64,000 nucleotides of DNA from JAVVHH01 sp963835135 (GTDB taxonomy: Bacteria > Pseudomonadota > Alphaproteobacteria > Acetobacterales > Acetobacteraceae), in contig CAWIEF010000005.1 of the NCBI GenBank assembly GCA_963835135.1, positions 744,001-808,000 on the forward strand. The letters run 5' to 3'. A model generated the notes under the pieces. It searched no databases, was not told where the DNA came from, and saw only the letters and a program-made list of their open reading frames with translations. A program made the position numbers and the translations under genes. Positions within the stretch are counted from its first letter, which is position 1, and each line of letters begins with the position of its first letter. Positions 27,699-37,896 of the stretch are shown here, piece after piece.

Positions 27699-27780
27699 GT
27701 GTCGCCAACCCGGTCCTGCTTGCCTCCACGCAGGAGAACGCCGACCCCGATCCGGCCCCCAATCCAGGAGCCGGCGATCC

Positions 27781-28659
27781 CTAAGCCGCAGCCGCCGTCG
27801 GCCCATCCCCGGCCACCGTCGTCCGCCGCATGTCCCGGATCTGCGTCGCCTCGAACCGTCGTACCCGGTGCATCGTCTGCCGGTTGTCCCACATCACCAA
27901 GTCGAATGGCGCCCAGCGATGGACGTAGCGGAACCGCACATCGGTCGCATGCTCGACCAGGTCGCGCAGGAACGCCCGCGCCTCCGGCACCGGCCAGCCG
28001 ATGATCGTCCCCGCATGCGACGACAGGTAGAGCGACTTCCGCCCCGTCACCGGATGCGTCCGCACCAGGCGCTGCAGCACGGGCCTGAACGACGCCCGCT
28101 CTTCCTCGGTCAGCGCGTCGAACCCCAACGCCCCGCGCGAGTAGATGAGCGAGTGCTCGCACACGAGATCCTCGATCTCCGCCTTGGTCGTCTTGTCCAG
28201 CGCATCGTACGCCGCCCGCATGTCCGCGAACTCGGTGTTTCCCCCCTCGGTCGACACCACCCGGCCGGACAGGATGGAGTACTTGGCCGGCACCGCCCGA
28301 AACGAGCTGTCGGAGTGCCAGAGCTGGTTGCCCAGGTTGAACATCCGCCGCCGATCGTCCCGCGCCAGCGGCTTGCCGTCCCGGTCGAGGTTGGACACGT
28401 CGGCCATCTTCTCGTTCAGCCGCCGGTCCTCCTTCTTGGTGATGTTGCCCCCCGCCGTTGCCTCGAGCGCGCCGAAACACTCGCTGAACGCCACCTGCTG
28501 CTCGTCCGTCAGCTCCTGCCGCGGAAACACCAGCACCGCATACCGATCCATCCCCGCCTCGATCGCCCGGATCGTCTGCTGGTCCAACGGCCGGGTCGCA
28601 TCGACGCCGGTCACCCGCGCGGCCAGCGTCGGGCCAAGTTGCTCGAACGAAACGCTCAT
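27781..28659 (-). CDS. TauD/TfdA-family alpha-ketoglutarate-dependent dioxygenase
   Basis: A 292-residue non-haem iron dioxygenase. Iron ligands are H115 and D117 in LWHSDSSF and H264 in RQTMHRVRRF, with arginines of RDMRRTTV in place to hold alpha-ketoglutarate. The overall pattern is closest to TfdA-type (2,4-D) or similar carboxylate dioxygenases rather than taurine-specific TauD. ATG 28659 overlaps the TGA of the dehydrogenase gene (ATGA). The pair suggests oxidative cleavage of an ether, sulfonate or amine followed by reduction or oxidation of the 2-hydroxy or 2-oxo acid product; the substrate is unknown. Confidence 0.9.
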   Translation of the reverse strand: MSVSFEQLGPTLAARVTGVDATRPLDQQTIRAIEAGMDRYAVLVFPRQELTDEQQVAFSECFGALEATAGGNITKKEDRRLNEKMADVSNLDRDGKPLARDDRRRMFNLGNQLWHSDSSFRAVPAKYSILSGRVVSTEGGNTEFADMRAAYDALDKTTKAEIEDLVCEHSLIYSRGALGFDALTEEERASFRPVLQRLVRTHPVTGRKSLYLSSHAGTIIGWPVPEARAFLRDLVEHATDVRFRYVHRWAPFDLVMWDNRQTMHRVRRFEATQIRDMRRTTVAGDGPTAAAA

Positions 28660-29630
28660 GACGCCCCTCCCTTTCCTGCCAGCCGGCTCGCCCGGTCCGC
28701 GTTCACCGCCCCCTCCGGCACCCGGCCGGCAAGGATCGCCTCCGCCTGCCGTACCGTCTCGAGCGCCTGGTGCTCCGCCGCCGGCCGGGTCAGCCCACCG
28801 ATATGCGGCGTCGCCAGCACGTCCGGCCGCCGTCCCAACCCAAGGCTGGGCATCTGGTCCGGATCGCGCCCGACATCCATCGCCGCCCCCGCCAGGTGCC
28901 CGCGATCGAGCGCATCGGCCAGCGCCGCCTCGTCCACCAGCTCGCCCCGCGACGCGTTGATGAACAGCGCGCCCCGCCGCATCCGCCCGAACGCCGCCGC
29001 GTCCATCATGTTCGCCGTCTCCGCCGTCGCGACCGCCAGGCACACCACCAGGTCCGACCGCTCCAGCAACTCGCCAAGCGCCACCGTCGCCACCCCCGTC
29101 GCATACGGATCGGCCACCAGCACCGTCGCCCCAAGCGCCCGCATGATCCGCGCCAGCTCCCGCCCGATCGCGCCATGTCCGATCACGCCCACCACCGAGC
29201 CTGCGATCTGCCGCCCCATCCGCACCGGCGGCCGCGTCCCGGCCCGGTGCGCCGCCACCGCGTCCGACACCCCGCGGCACAGGTCGATCGCCAACCCAAC
29301 GATCAGTTCGCACACCGCCGCCACGAAGCCCGGCGACGCCCGGGTCACCAGGACCCCCGCCGCCGACGCCGCCGCCACGTCGACCGTCCGGATATCGACC
29401 GCGCCACGGCAGAACGCGACCAGCTCAGGCAGCGCCGTGAACAGGCTCTCCGGCGCCGGCACCGCCCGGTCCGCCACGATGATCCTCGCGCCCCGGGCCG
29501 CCTCGATCAGCGCCTCGCCCGCCAGCGGCGCCCCCGTCTCGTTCAGCCGCACCTCGCCCAGCCCACGCAGCCCAGCCAGTGCGCGCTCGCCATAGTAAAG
29601 CGACCGCGCCTCGTCGGTATGCGTCAGCAA
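28656..29630 (-). CDS. D-isomer-specific 2-hydroxyacid dehydrogenase
   Basis: About 324 residues. The NAD-binding domain carries GVIGHGAIGRELARIMRALG; the catalytic Arg, Glu and His are expected in INASRGELVDE and in TPHIGGLTR. It interconverts 2-oxo and D-2-hydroxy acids. No ATG is near the conserved start: TTG 29630 gives LLTHTDEARSLYYGERAL, matching where the catalytic domain should begin. It begins next to the stop of the binding-protein gene and overlaps the dioxygenase start, so three - strand genes form one unit. Confidence 0.88.
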   Translation of the reverse strand: MLTHTDEARSLYYGERALAGLRGLGEVRLNETGAPLAGEALIEAARGARIIVADRAVPAPESLFTALPELVAFCRGAVDIRTVDVAAASAAGVLVTRASPGFVAAVCELIVGLAIDLCRGVSDAVAAHRAGTRPPVRMGRQIAGSVVGVIGHGAIGRELARIMRALGATVLVADPYATGVATVALGELLERSDLVVCLAVATAETANMMDAAAFGRMRRGALFINASRGELVDEAALADALDRGHLAGAAMDVGRDPDQMPSLGLGRRPDVLATPHIGGLTRPAAEHQALETVRQAEAILAGRVPEGAVNADRASRLAGKGGAS

Positions 29631-29632
29631 TA

Positions 29633-31225
29633 TCAGGGCTTGGCCTCGCTCAGATCGGCCAACCACCCCGCGGCCGTGAGCTGGAACCTGCCGACGCTGT
29701 CGCGCACCGCAACCTGGTAGATGGGCTGGAACAACACGACCAGGTTGGCTTGATCGACAAGTGCCTGCTGGAACTTGATCCACAGTTCGGCTTGCTTGTC
29801 GCGGTCCAACTCGCCCGTGGCGTCCCGCACCAACTGCAACATCTGCTCCGACGGCGTCCAGTGCACCCGCTTGGCCACCCGCTGCGTCGCCGCCCCCGCC
29901 CAAAGATAATTGTTCACCGCAGGCGGATTCCAAAACGTCAGCGCCGCCGTCGTCTTGCCTGTCACATACTGCGTCCGCATGTTGACCTGATCCATCGGGT
30001 TGAGCTTCATCTGAATGCCCACCCGCGACAGATCCGACTGCAGCTTTTGCGCGATCGTCCCGTAGCTGACGCCGTTGATGACCGCTTGGCCGTAGCTCAA
30101 CTCGAACTCGAAGCCGTCCGGCAGCCCGGCTTTCTGCAGCAGCTGCTTCGCCGCCGCCAAGTCCTCCTTGACCGCCAGCTTGTCTGCATCCGCTTGCGTC
30201 GATCCAAGAACGCCGACCGGCAGGAAGGTGGCCGGCCGGGTCGCCTGCCCGCCAAGAAGCTTGTTTTTGATGCCGTCATAGTCGATCGCATGCATGACTG
30301 CCTGCCGCGCTTCCTTGATCGCCAGCGCCTTGTTGAACTCGGGCTCCTGCGTTAGCGCCATGTAGACGAAGTCGAGGCTCTCCAGCCGCTCCGCCCGGAT
30401 CTTCGGGTCAGATTTGAGGCTCGTGACCTGCTCTGGGATCAGGTTGAACGCCACATCCACGTCGCCCCGCTGCACCGCCAGCAACTGCGCCGCGCTGTCC
30501 GGGATGTGCCGGATCACCACCCGCGCGAAGGGCGCCGGCCCACGCCATGAGTTCGGGTTGCGCGCCAATTGCAGCTGCGAGTTCCGCGCCCACCCGGTGA
30601 CGTAATACGCGCCCGACCCCGCCGTATGCGTGTTCAGCCACTCCGTCGCCTTGTCGTTCTCGTCCGTCGTGCCGCCGTGTTCCATCACCGTCTTGCGGTC
30701 CAGGATGCCGAAGCCGGGCGCCGCCAGGATGTCCAGGATCGGCTCGTTCGGCGCCTTCAGCGTGATCTCGACCGTGTACGGGTCCACCACCGTCGTGCCG
30801 GCGATGTTGCCGATGTAGAAGGCCGTCTGGTCCTTGACTGCGAAAATCCGGTCGAACGTCCATTTCACGTCCTCCGCCGTCAGCGGATTGCCGCTCACGA
30901 ACTTGACGTCGCGGCGGAGCGTGAACCGCCACCCCTTCCCGTCCTCCGTGCGCGCCCAAGCCGTCGCCAGCATCGGCAGCGGCGTCGAATACTGACCGGG
31001 CGCGAGCGTCACCAGCGTGTCATACGCCGCCTCGAGCGTGAGCGGCGGCGAGTAGTTGTTCTGTTTGGCCGGGTCGAGCGTGACCGTGTCGCCGATGTCC
31101 AGGCCGATCACCAGCACGTCCTTGCGGGCCTGCGCCCGTGCCGGGAGCGCCGCGCCGGCGAGCGCGCCGCCCAGCAACAGGTGGGACAGGCCGCGGCGGG
31201 TAATGGACGGGGCTTCGGTCATCAT
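29633..31225 (-). CDS. Peptide/opine-type ABC substrate-binding protein (SBP family 5)
   Basis: A 530-residue periplasmic protein of the DppA/OppA type. The N-terminus has a Tat-like signal (SITRRGLSHLLLGGALAGAA, cleavage near ARA). Family blocks include LRRDVKFVSGNPLTAEDVKWTFDR and the terminal WIKFQQALVDQANLVVLFQP. It should bind a peptide, opine or similar ligand for the permease encoded divergently from 31360. The 134-bp gap between the two start codons must hold both promoters. ATG 31225 is followed by a second in-frame ATG at 31222. Confidence 0.92.
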   Translation of the reverse strand: MMTEAPSITRRGLSHLLLGGALAGAALPARAQARKDVLVIGLDIGDTVTLDPAKQNNYSPPLTLEAAYDTLVTLAPGQYSTPLPMLATAWARTEDGKGWRFTLRRDVKFVSGNPLTAEDVKWTFDRIFAVKDQTAFYIGNIAGTTVVDPYTVEITLKAPNEPILDILAAPGFGILDRKTVMEHGGTTDENDKATEWLNTHTAGSGAYYVTGWARNSQLQLARNPNSWRGPAPFARVVIRHIPDSAAQLLAVQRGDVDVAFNLIPEQVTSLKSDPKIRAERLESLDFVYMALTQEPEFNKALAIKEARQAVMHAIDYDGIKNKLLGGQATRPATFLPVGVLGSTQADADKLAVKEDLAAAKQLLQKAGLPDGFEFELSYGQAVINGVSYGTIAQKLQSDLSRVGIQMKLNPMDQVNMRTQYVTGKTTAALTFWNPPAVNNYLWAGAATQRVAKRVHWTPSEQMLQLVRDATGELDRDKQAELWIKFQQALVDQANLVVLFQPIYQVAVRDSVGRFQLTAAGWLADLSEAKP

Positions 31226-31359
31226 CGCGTTCCTCGGGTGCGCCGCTTGGTGCGGTCGGATCTCAGAAAACGCTACGGAGAAATTGACGCCAAGTCACCC
31301 TGCTTCCTACAAGAACAAGCGGACGCCCCGAGAGGCCGTCCGAAAGGGAGAGATCGCCG

Positions 31360-32370
31360 ATGCTGCGCTTCATGGCATCCCGCCTTGCGACCGTGATCGT
31401 CATGGCGTTGCTGGCGACCCTGGCCATCTTCCTCATCGCCAACACCGTCCCCGGCGACCCCGTCCTCGCCCAACTCGGCGACCAGGCCGCGTCCGACCCG
31501 GCCTTCGTCGCCCGGTGGCGCCACGAGTTCGGTCTCGACTTGCCCCTATGGGAGCGATACTTCGTGTTCCTGCGCGACCTGCTGCACGGCAATCTCGGCA
31601 TCTCCATCACCTCGCACCGCCCCGTGCTGCAGGATATCGAGGATTACGCCCCAGCCACGCTCGAATTGGCCACCATCGCCTTCCTCGTCGCCCTGATCGT
31701 CGGAATTCCGCTCGGCATCCTCGCCGCCGTGCGCCGCGACAGCTGGATCGACCACCTCGCCCGCATGATTTCGCTCATGGGCGTATCCGCCCCCACCTTC
31801 TGGCTCGCCTTTATCGTGCTGGCCATCTTCTACGGTCAGCTCGCCTGGGCTCCCGGGCCAGGCCGCCTCGACCCGATCAGCTTCCCGCCCGAGGACGGCA
31901 CCGGGTTCTACCTGTGGGATTACGCCCGAACGGGTGACTGGGACGGCTTCAAGGACGCCGCTTGGCACCTGGTCCTGCCCGTCATCGTGCTCGCCGCCGC
32001 CACGCTCGGGCTGATCACCCGCACCACGCGCGCCAGCATGCTGGAATGCTTGCGCCAGGATTACGTCCGCATGGGCCGCGCGAAGGGATTGCGCGAGAAA
32101 GCCGTCATCGTCGGCCACGTGCTGCCCAACGCCATGATCCCGATCGTCACCCTCGGCGGCCTCGCCTACGCCAATCTCCTGACGGGCGCCGTCATGACGG
32201 AAACCGTGTTTTCCTGGCCGGGCCTCGGCCGCTACACCTTTCAAAGTGCAGCAACGCTCGACTTTCCGGCCATCATGGGGATCACCCTCATCGTCGCGGT
32301 CGTCTACCTCGTCATCAACCTCCTGATCGACTTGAGCTACGCCCTGCTCGACCCCCGGGTGCGGCGATGA
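31360..32370 (+). CDS. Peptide-type ABC permease (DppB-like)
   Basis: A 336-residue inner-membrane protein. The N-terminal helix is followed by the periplasmic NTVPGDPVLAQLGDQA region of DppB/GsiC proteins. The EAA loop is seen as VRMGRAKGLREKAVIVGHVLPNA, the ATPase contact. Six or so TM segments end in [16 protein letters not shown], the standard C-terminus. ATG 31360 follows AGGGAGAGATCGCCG, a good ribosome site. Its TGA overlaps the next ATG. Confidence 0.94.
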   Translation: MLRFMASRLATVIVMALLATLAIFLIANTVPGDPVLAQLGDQAASDPAFVARWRHEFGLDLPLWERYFVFLRDLLHGNLGISITSHRPVLQDIEDYAPATLELATIAFLVALIVGIPLGILAAVRRDSWIDHLARMISLMGVSAPTFWLAFIVLAIFYGQLAWAPGPGRLDPISFPPEDGTGFYLWDYARTGDWDGFKDAAWHLVLPVIVLAAATLGLITRTTRASMLECLRQDYVRMGRAKGLREKAVIVGHVLPNAMIPIVTLGGLAYANLLTGAVMTETVFSWPGLGRYTFQSAATLDFPAIMGITLIVAVVYLVINLLIDLSYALLDPRVRR

Positions 32371-33248
32371 GCGCGTCCGTCGCCGGGCTCCGACCGGTCG
32401 GCGCCAGGCCCGGTCGCTGGGCCAGATACCGCAACTGGCAGCGCCGTTACGGCTTGCCCGCGCTCGGCGGCCTGCTCGTCCTCGCCTGGATCGTCCTCGC
32501 CGTGGCCGCCCCGGTCTTCGCCCCCTTCCCGCCGGACGCGGTCGACGTCAGCGTCCGCCTCCAACCGCCCGGCCCCGCCCATCTGCTCGGCACCGACGAA
32601 CTCGGCCGCGACGTCCTCAGCCGGCTGATCTACGGCGCCCGCATATCGCTGTTCACCGGCATCGTCGTCGTCCTCGTCGGCGGCATCGTCGGAACCCTCA
32701 TCGGCGGCATCGCCGCCTATGCCGGCGGCTGGCTCGAGGAAGCCCTGATGCGCTTCACCGACCTCGTCCTATGCTTCCCGCCCATCATCCTCGCCCTGGC
32801 GATCGCCGCCGCGCTCGGCATCGGCACCACCAACACCATCATCGCTATCTTGATCGTCTGGTGGCCAAAATTCGCCCGCCTGGCCCGCTCGCTCGTACTG
32901 CAACAGCGCGCCCGCGAATACGTCGAGGCCGCTCTCGTCGCCGGCTACGGACCCGGCCGCATCCTCGGCCGCCACATCATCCCCAACGCCATCGGCCCGC
33001 TCGTGGTGCTGCTCACCCTCGATGTCGGCAACGCTATCATCACCTTCGCCGGACTTTCCTTCCTGGGCCTCGGAACAGTCCCGCCAACCGCCGAGTGGGG
33101 CGCGATGGTCGCCGAAGGCCGTGAACTCGTCCAGCAGTGGTGGGTGGCTGCGTTCCCCGGCCTGGCGATCCTGACCGTGGTGCTCGGCTTCAACTTCCTC
33201 GGCGATGGCGTCCGCGACTGGCTCGACCCACGGTCGGGGCACTCATGA
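32367..33248 (+). CDS. Peptide-type ABC permease (DppC-like)
   Basis: A 293-residue inner-membrane protein of the OppC/DppC type. It has [26 protein letters not shown] after the first helix, the EAA loop [25 protein letters not shown], and ends [15 protein letters not shown] as usual. ATG 32367 overlaps the DppB-like stop (ATGA), and its stop overlaps the ATPase gene start. It forms the membrane channel with the DppB-like subunit. Confidence 0.94.
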   Translation: MSASVAGLRPVGARPGRWARYRNWQRRYGLPALGGLLVLAWIVLAVAAPVFAPFPPDAVDVSVRLQPPGPAHLLGTDELGRDVLSRLIYGARISLFTGIVVVLVGGIVGTLIGGIAAYAGGWLEEALMRFTDLVLCFPPIILALAIAAALGIGTTNTIIAILIVWWPKFARLARSLVLQQRAREYVEAALVAGYGPGRILGRHIIPNAIGPLVVLLTLDVGNAIITFAGLSFLGLGTVPPTAEWGAMVAEGRELVQQWWVAAFPGLAILTVVLGFNFLGDGVRDWLDPRSGHS

Positions 33249-35293
33249 GCGCGACCCTGGACGCCCCCGTCGAGATCCAAGCGGTCGCGAGCGACCCGGT
33301 GCTCGAGGTGCGCGACCTGCAAACCCACTTCCCGACCAGCATCGGCACCGTCCGCGCCGTCGACGGCGTCTCGTTCACCGTGGGCCGCGGCGAGACCCTC
33401 GGCATCGTCGGCGAGTCCGGGTCAGGCAAGAGCATGACCGCCTTGTCCGTCATGCGTCTTCTGGAGGCGCCGGGCCGGGTCGTCGGCGGCAGCGTCCGCT
33501 TCCAGGGCCGCGACGTGCTGCAGATGCGCCCGTCGGAGATGCGGGCGCTCCGCGGCAATCAGGTCGCCATGGTGTTCCAGGACCCGATGACCTCGCTCAA
33601 CCCGGTCCTGCGCATCGCGCGCCAACTCCAGGAAGCCATGGTGGTCCACGGCCGCACGGCGGGGGAGGCCGGCCGCCGAGCCGTGGCCCTGCTCCGCCGC
33701 ATGGGCTTCACGGCCCCGGAACGGACCATGCGCGGCTACCCGCACCAGCTTTCCGGCGGGATGCGGCAGCGCGTCGTCCTCGCCATGGGCATGAGCAACG
33801 AGCCCGCCCTGCTTCTGGCCGACGAGCCCACCACCGCGCTGGACGTCACCATCCAGGCGCAGATCCTCGAACTGATGCGCGAGCTGAATGCCGAATTCGG
33901 CACCGCCATCGTGCTGATCAGCCACGATCTCGGCGTCATCGCCGGCCTATGTTCGCGCGTCGTCGTCATGTATGCCGGGGAAGTCGTCGAGGAGGGCCCG
34001 ACCGAACAGGTCCTCGCCGACCCGCGGCACCCCTACACCTGGGCGCTCATGAACGCGGTCCCTCGGATCAACTCCGCCCTGGGCGACCGCCGTCTCTCGA
34101 CTATCGAGGGCATGCCTCCCAACCCTCTCGCGCAGCCAGCCGGATGCCGCTTCTCACCGCGCTGCCCATTTCGGCAGCCCGTCTGCGACGCCCATCCTGA
34201 CCTGACGCCCATGGCCCCCGGTCGCTCCTCCCGCTGCTGGGTCGCCGCCGCAGGTGAACACTTCTCCCCTGCGGCACCCGCGGCGACCGTCGCTGGCGCT
34301 GGCCCACGGGTGAGCGACGACGCGCCGCCGCTGCTCGTCGCCGAGGACCTCGTCAAGCATTTCCCGGTGGCCGGCGGGGGCTGGCTCGGCCGCAGGCGCG
34401 TCGTGCACGCGGTCGACGGCATCAGTCTCTCGATCCGCCGGGGCGAGGTACTCGGCGTCGTCGGCGAGTCCGGATGCGGCAAGTCCACGCTCGGCCGCAC
34501 GCTGCTCCGTCTTTACAAGCCTGATGCCGGGTCGATCACCTTCGACGGCCAAGCGATCGCCCAGGCGTCGCAAGGCGCCATCCGCCCGCTTCGCCGCCGC
34601 ATGCAGATGGTCTTTCAAGACCCGTATGGCTCGCTCAACCCGCGCATGACGATCGGCGACACCCTCGCCGAACCTCTCCGCTTCCACGATCTCGCTCAGG
34701 AGCAGGGCGCTGCCGCTCGCGTCGCCACCCTGCTCGAGACCGTCGGCCTCCCCTCCACGGCGGCGGCCCGCTACCCGCACGAATTTTCCGGCGGCCAGCG
34801 CCAGCGTGTTGCAATCGCGCGCGCCCTGGCCTTCGAGCCCGACTTCATCGTCGCTGACGAGCCAATTTCCGCGCTCGACGTCAACATTCAGGCCCAAATC
34901 ATCAATCTCATGGTCGACCTGCAGGAGCGGCTCGGCCTCACCTACCTGTTCATCGCCCACGACCTTGCCGTGGTCCGCCACATCTCCGACCGCGTCCTGG
35001 TGCTCCACCTCGGCAAGGTTGCCGAGATGGGCCCGGCTGGCGATCTGTTCGCCAATCCCCTGCACCCCTATACGCGCTACCTCATTGCCGCTGTCCCTGT
35101 GCCCGACGTCGCCGCCGAACGGAGCCGGCCCCGTTTAGTGCTCCAGGGCGAACCGGCAAGCGCGATCACACCTCCGAGCGGATGCCGCTTCCACACGCGA
35201 TGCCCGCTCGCCCAATCGATCTGCACCGAAATCGAGCCGCCCGTGCTCGAACATCGGCCCGGCCATCTCGCCGCCTGCCATTTCCCGGGCTAA
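33245..35293 (+). CDS. Fused two-domain peptide ABC ATPase (DppD-DppF-like)
   Basis: One 682-residue protein with two complete ATPases in tandem. The first has Walker A GESGSGKS, signature [13 protein letters not shown] and [10 protein letters not shown]. The second has [23 protein letters not shown] and [10 protein letters not shown]. Each half ends with the Cys-containing oligopeptide C-terminal segment (CRFSPRCPF and CRFHTRCPL, iron-sulfur-like in this family). In many bacteria these are two genes. It powers the DppBC-like permease. It converges on the exosortase gene with 8 bp between stops; no clear terminator was found. Confidence 0.94.
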   Translation: MSATLDAPVEIQAVASDPVLEVRDLQTHFPTSIGTVRAVDGVSFTVGRGETLGIVGESGSGKSMTALSVMRLLEAPGRVVGGSVRFQGRDVLQMRPSEMRALRGNQVAMVFQDPMTSLNPVLRIARQLQEAMVVHGRTAGEAGRRAVALLRRMGFTAPERTMRGYPHQLSGGMRQRVVLAMGMSNEPALLLADEPTTALDVTIQAQILELMRELNAEFGTAIVLISHDLGVIAGLCSRVVVMYAGEVVEEGPTEQVLADPRHPYTWALMNAVPRINSALGDRRLSTIEGMPPNPLAQPAGCRFSPRCPFRQPVCDAHPDLTPMAPGRSSRCWVAAAGEHFSPAAPAATVAGAGPRVSDDAPPLLVAEDLVKHFPVAGGGWLGRRRVVHAVDGISLSIRRGEVLGVVGESGCGKSTLGRTLLRLYKPDAGSITFDGQAIAQASQGAIRPLRRRMQMVFQDPYGSLNPRMTIGDTLAEPLRFHDLAQEQGAAARVATLLETVGLPSTAAARYPHEFSGGQRQRVAIARALAFEPDFIVADEPISALDVNIQAQIINLMVDLQERLGLTYLFIAHDLAVVRHISDRVLVLHLGKVAEMGPAGDLFANPLHPYTRYLIAAVPVPDVAAERSRPRLVLQGEPASAITPPSGCRFHTRCPLAQSICTEIEPPVLEHRPGHLAACHFPG

Positions 35294-35301
35294 GGCCGGG
35301 C

Positions 35302-36834
35302 TTACAACTTGGCCAGCGCGTTTACCCTTTCACTGAGGTGCGATTGCGCCTGCAGCAAAGATGTGAGCTTGTCGAGGACGTCCTTGCGTTGGGCCGGAGA
35401 ACTGTTGACCGGCTCCGCAGCGGTAATCGTTATGAGCACCGGTGCATAAGCAGAACCAAAGACGCTGTCACGTGCCTGGGCAACTCGTCCAGCCATACCG
35501 CCCGACATCGGCAAGCCGTCGACCCATGCCGCATACGCCGTCACCCGATTGGGCTCCGTCGTCTGGACGATCGTCCAACGCCCGGCCGCCTCTGGTGTTT
35601 CCACGGTCGAGACCGACGCATTCTCGGCGCCAACCTCCTGCGTCACGCCACGTCGCTCCGATGTCATCGCGCTCGAGGTCGATCGGGCCGGGAACGCGGT
35701 CACGCTGGCGTCGAAGTGGGTCCCGCCGCACACGACTGCAAGCGTTTGCCGGTTCGGCAAGCGTGTCCCGCCCTGACCCGTCAGCACGCACCCGGGCGGC
35801 GCAACCACCGTGACCGCCTCAGGCAACACCGGTGAAATCAGCCGCCAATCGATGACCCCCGCGAGTGCGGGGCCAACCCCAAGCATCGCCACAAGCCCTG
35901 CAACGACCCACACCGGCGACCGCGTCGTCGACACGGGTGGTTGCACCACGACTGCGTTGCTTGGGTTGAGACTGCTCTCCCGAAACGCCTGTCCGCCCGC
36001 AATCAACAGCAACATGACGACGGAAAAGAACACCCATCCATAGATGATATGGTCTGCCGCCGCAGCCTCAGCGCTCCCTAGGACCTGACCGAGCACGACG
36101 ATCCCGAGCGCTCGTATGCCATTTGCGAGGATGGGCACCACGATCGATGCCGCAATAAACAGGATCCTGCGACGGTACGTCCGGTAGTTCAGCAGTGAGT
36201 AGAACGTTCCGAACGCGATGGCCGCAATGAGAAAGCGGAGGCCGGCACATGCTTCCGCGACAAAGAACACACCCGCCGGCGTCTCGATGGTAAACTTGTC
36301 CGAGTAATTCGGGATTCCAAGTAGATTAAGACCGACGATACTGAACCTGGCCGTAAACTGTTGGAGTGCGGGAGTCATGAATGCGCCGAACGGTACCAGG
36401 AAGAATAGAAACAACAACGGCCCCGACAGAGCACCATACAACCGTCGTCCTAACACTGTCAGGAACAGCAGCTCGAAGCCGGCCACAACGGCGAGTTGCC
36501 GAGCCTCCATGATCCCCAGTCGTTCGGCGACCAGCCAAAACAGAGTGAGCGGAACTGCCAAGAGTGCAACGCCGAACTCAGGTGCGACCCGGTGTCCGGC
36601 GATCGTATCACGCCGCTCCCACAGCAGGTACAGCGTCATTGGCAGGATCAGATAACAATGACTGTAGGCCGTCGATGCGTTCCAGACCTCTACCGCGGCC
36701 CGTATCTCTTGCATGAACAGCGCCGAAATGAGCGCCACGCCTATCATGAGGGCCACAAGTCCAGGCCACCACATCACGCCGAGCTGACGCGTCCCCAATC
36801 GATCGACCCGGCCCTGCACGACTGGCTGCCCCAC
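35302..36834 (-). CDS. xrtA: Exosortase A with fused EpsI-type domain
   Basis: A 510-residue multi-pass membrane protease/transpeptidase. The catalytic triad of exosortases is present: C196 in VAEACAGLRF, R241 in NGIRALGIV and H262 in DHIIYGWVFF. A C-terminal periplasmic EpsI-like domain covers about residues 300-510. XrtA cuts PEP-CTERM tails and anchors or exports those proteins. No PEP-CTERM substrate was seen in the window. GTG 36834 is used; the internal ATG at residue 21 (36774) is also plausible. It is the last gene of a six-gene - strand operon. Confidence 0.92.
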   Translation of the reverse strand: MGQPVVQGRVDRLGTRQLGVMWWPGLVALMIGVALISALFMQEIRAAVEVWNASTAYSHCYLILPMTLYLLWERRDTIAGHRVAPEFGVALLAVPLTLFWLVAERLGIMEARQLAVVAGFELLFLTVLGRRLYGALSGPLLFLFFLVPFGAFMTPALQQFTARFSIVGLNLLGIPNYSDKFTIETPAGVFFVAEACAGLRFLIAAIAFGTFYSLLNYRTYRRRILFIAASIVVPILANGIRALGIVVLGQVLGSAEAAAADHIIYGWVFFSVVMLLLIAGGQAFRESSLNPSNAVVVQPPVSTTRSPVWVVAGLVAMLGVGPALAGVIDWRLISPVLPEAVTVVAPPGCVLTGQGGTRLPNRQTLAVVCGGTHFDASVTAFPARSTSSAMTSERRGVTQEVGAENASVSTVETPEAAGRWTIVQTTEPNRVTAYAAWVDGLPMSGGMAGRVAQARDSVFGSAYAPVLITITAAEPVNSSPAQRKDVLDKLTSLLQAQSHLSERVNALAKL

Positions 36835-36840
36835 CTCCGG

Positions 36841-37887
36841 CTAGCCCACACCGCGAACGATGACCGGACCAAGGCGATTGGCGATTGGGAGCGGCAGCCG
36901 TTTCCAACCGGCGATGAACATCCGGTATTTCGGATTAAGCGGGTTATGGTCTGGCACCGCGGCGCCGGGTTTCAGCCTGAACCGATGGAACAGCGGCTGA
37001 GGTGAGAACCCCCAGTTCTTCTTGAACGAGAAGGCGCCAGTTCCGACTTTGCTCCGTCCGAAGTCGAACAGCGTGCTGCCGCGAGCTGCGGCGCGCCGCA
37101 TCACCTCCCAATACATGAAGTCGTTGGCAGCAACGGCCCGAGCATGGGCAGTGCCGCCGCCGTAATAAGGCAGTACCTCCCCCCGGTCATAGAAGTTCAG
37201 CACTGCAGCGACCGGTCGCTCACCATCCAGGATGGTCACGATATCCATGTGATCTCGGAAAGTGTCGCTGAGAAGCTGAAAGTAGCGCCTGCTGAACACT
37301 GGGGTGCCAAGGTTCCGAACACTCTCCGCGTAGACCGCATGCAACGTCGCGACATCGCAGTTCGACTCGGACCGGAGACCCCGTTCGATCCCCTTGCGGA
37401 CCATCGCTCGTTGTTTGCGAGGGATACTTTTAAGGTTGTCTGCCTCGTCACGCAGGATGGGCCTGCGGAACGTCACATACAGGTCATCTCTCGCATGCCA
37501 ATCGCTGTCTCCTGAATCAGTGTCAGGCTTCTCTCGAAAGCGATATTCGACGGCGCTCGCTCTGGTCTGCTTGAGCGCCCGACTGCAATACTCGTCAAGT
37601 GCTGCGCCGCTCTCTGCGTCGACGCTCAGCGGCCCCCCATACACACAGAACGGGGACGAGATCAGCGTATGTCCGAACATGAGGCTTCTGACTTGCATCA
37701 GCGGAAGGACTGCCGTGATCACGCCATCACGCTCCGCATAGGCGTATAATGAAACGTGACGAAAAGCCCGCGCCAACACTGTCGACCACGCCGCCCGGTG
37801 AAAGAACGTCCCCTGCGGGTGACTGTCCACGAACTTGTCCCACGCTGGAGCGGCACCGTCCGATAGAAGCTGAACCTTCAGGGACAC
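36841..37887 (-). CDS. FemAB-like protein of the exosortase A locus
   Basis: A 348-residue GNAT-fold protein. The segment VAAVLNFYDRGEVLPYYGGG, followed by FMYWEVMRRAAARGSTLFDFGRSK, is the FemAB/MurM-like C-terminal half. FemAB proteins use aminoacyl-tRNA; the XrtA-linked version has an unknown acceptor, possibly the polysaccharide or a precursor. It starts at GTG 37887 and lies 6 bp upstream of exosortase and 9 bp downstream of the deacetylase, in line with XrtA operons elsewhere. Confidence 0.88.
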   Translation of the reverse strand: MSLKVQLLSDGAAPAWDKFVDSHPQGTFFHRAAWSTVLARAFRHVSLYAYAERDGVITAVLPLMQVRSLMFGHTLISSPFCVYGGPLSVDAESGAALDEYCSRALKQTRASAVEYRFREKPDTDSGDSDWHARDDLYVTFRRPILRDEADNLKSIPRKQRAMVRKGIERGLRSESNCDVATLHAVYAESVRNLGTPVFSRRYFQLLSDTFRDHMDIVTILDGERPVAAVLNFYDRGEVLPYYGGGTAHARAVAANDFMYWEVMRRAAARGSTLFDFGRSKVGTGAFSFKKNWGFSPQPLFHRFRLKPGAAVPDHNPLNPKYRMFIAGWKRLPLPIANRLGPVIVRGVG

Positions 37888-37896
37888 TGTCCGCGC

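Noticed and set aside
35280..35300. Rho-independent terminator between the dpp ATPase and exosortase genes
   Set aside because: CCCGG...CCGGG can form only a 5-bp stem, overlaps the stop codon and has no T-run.
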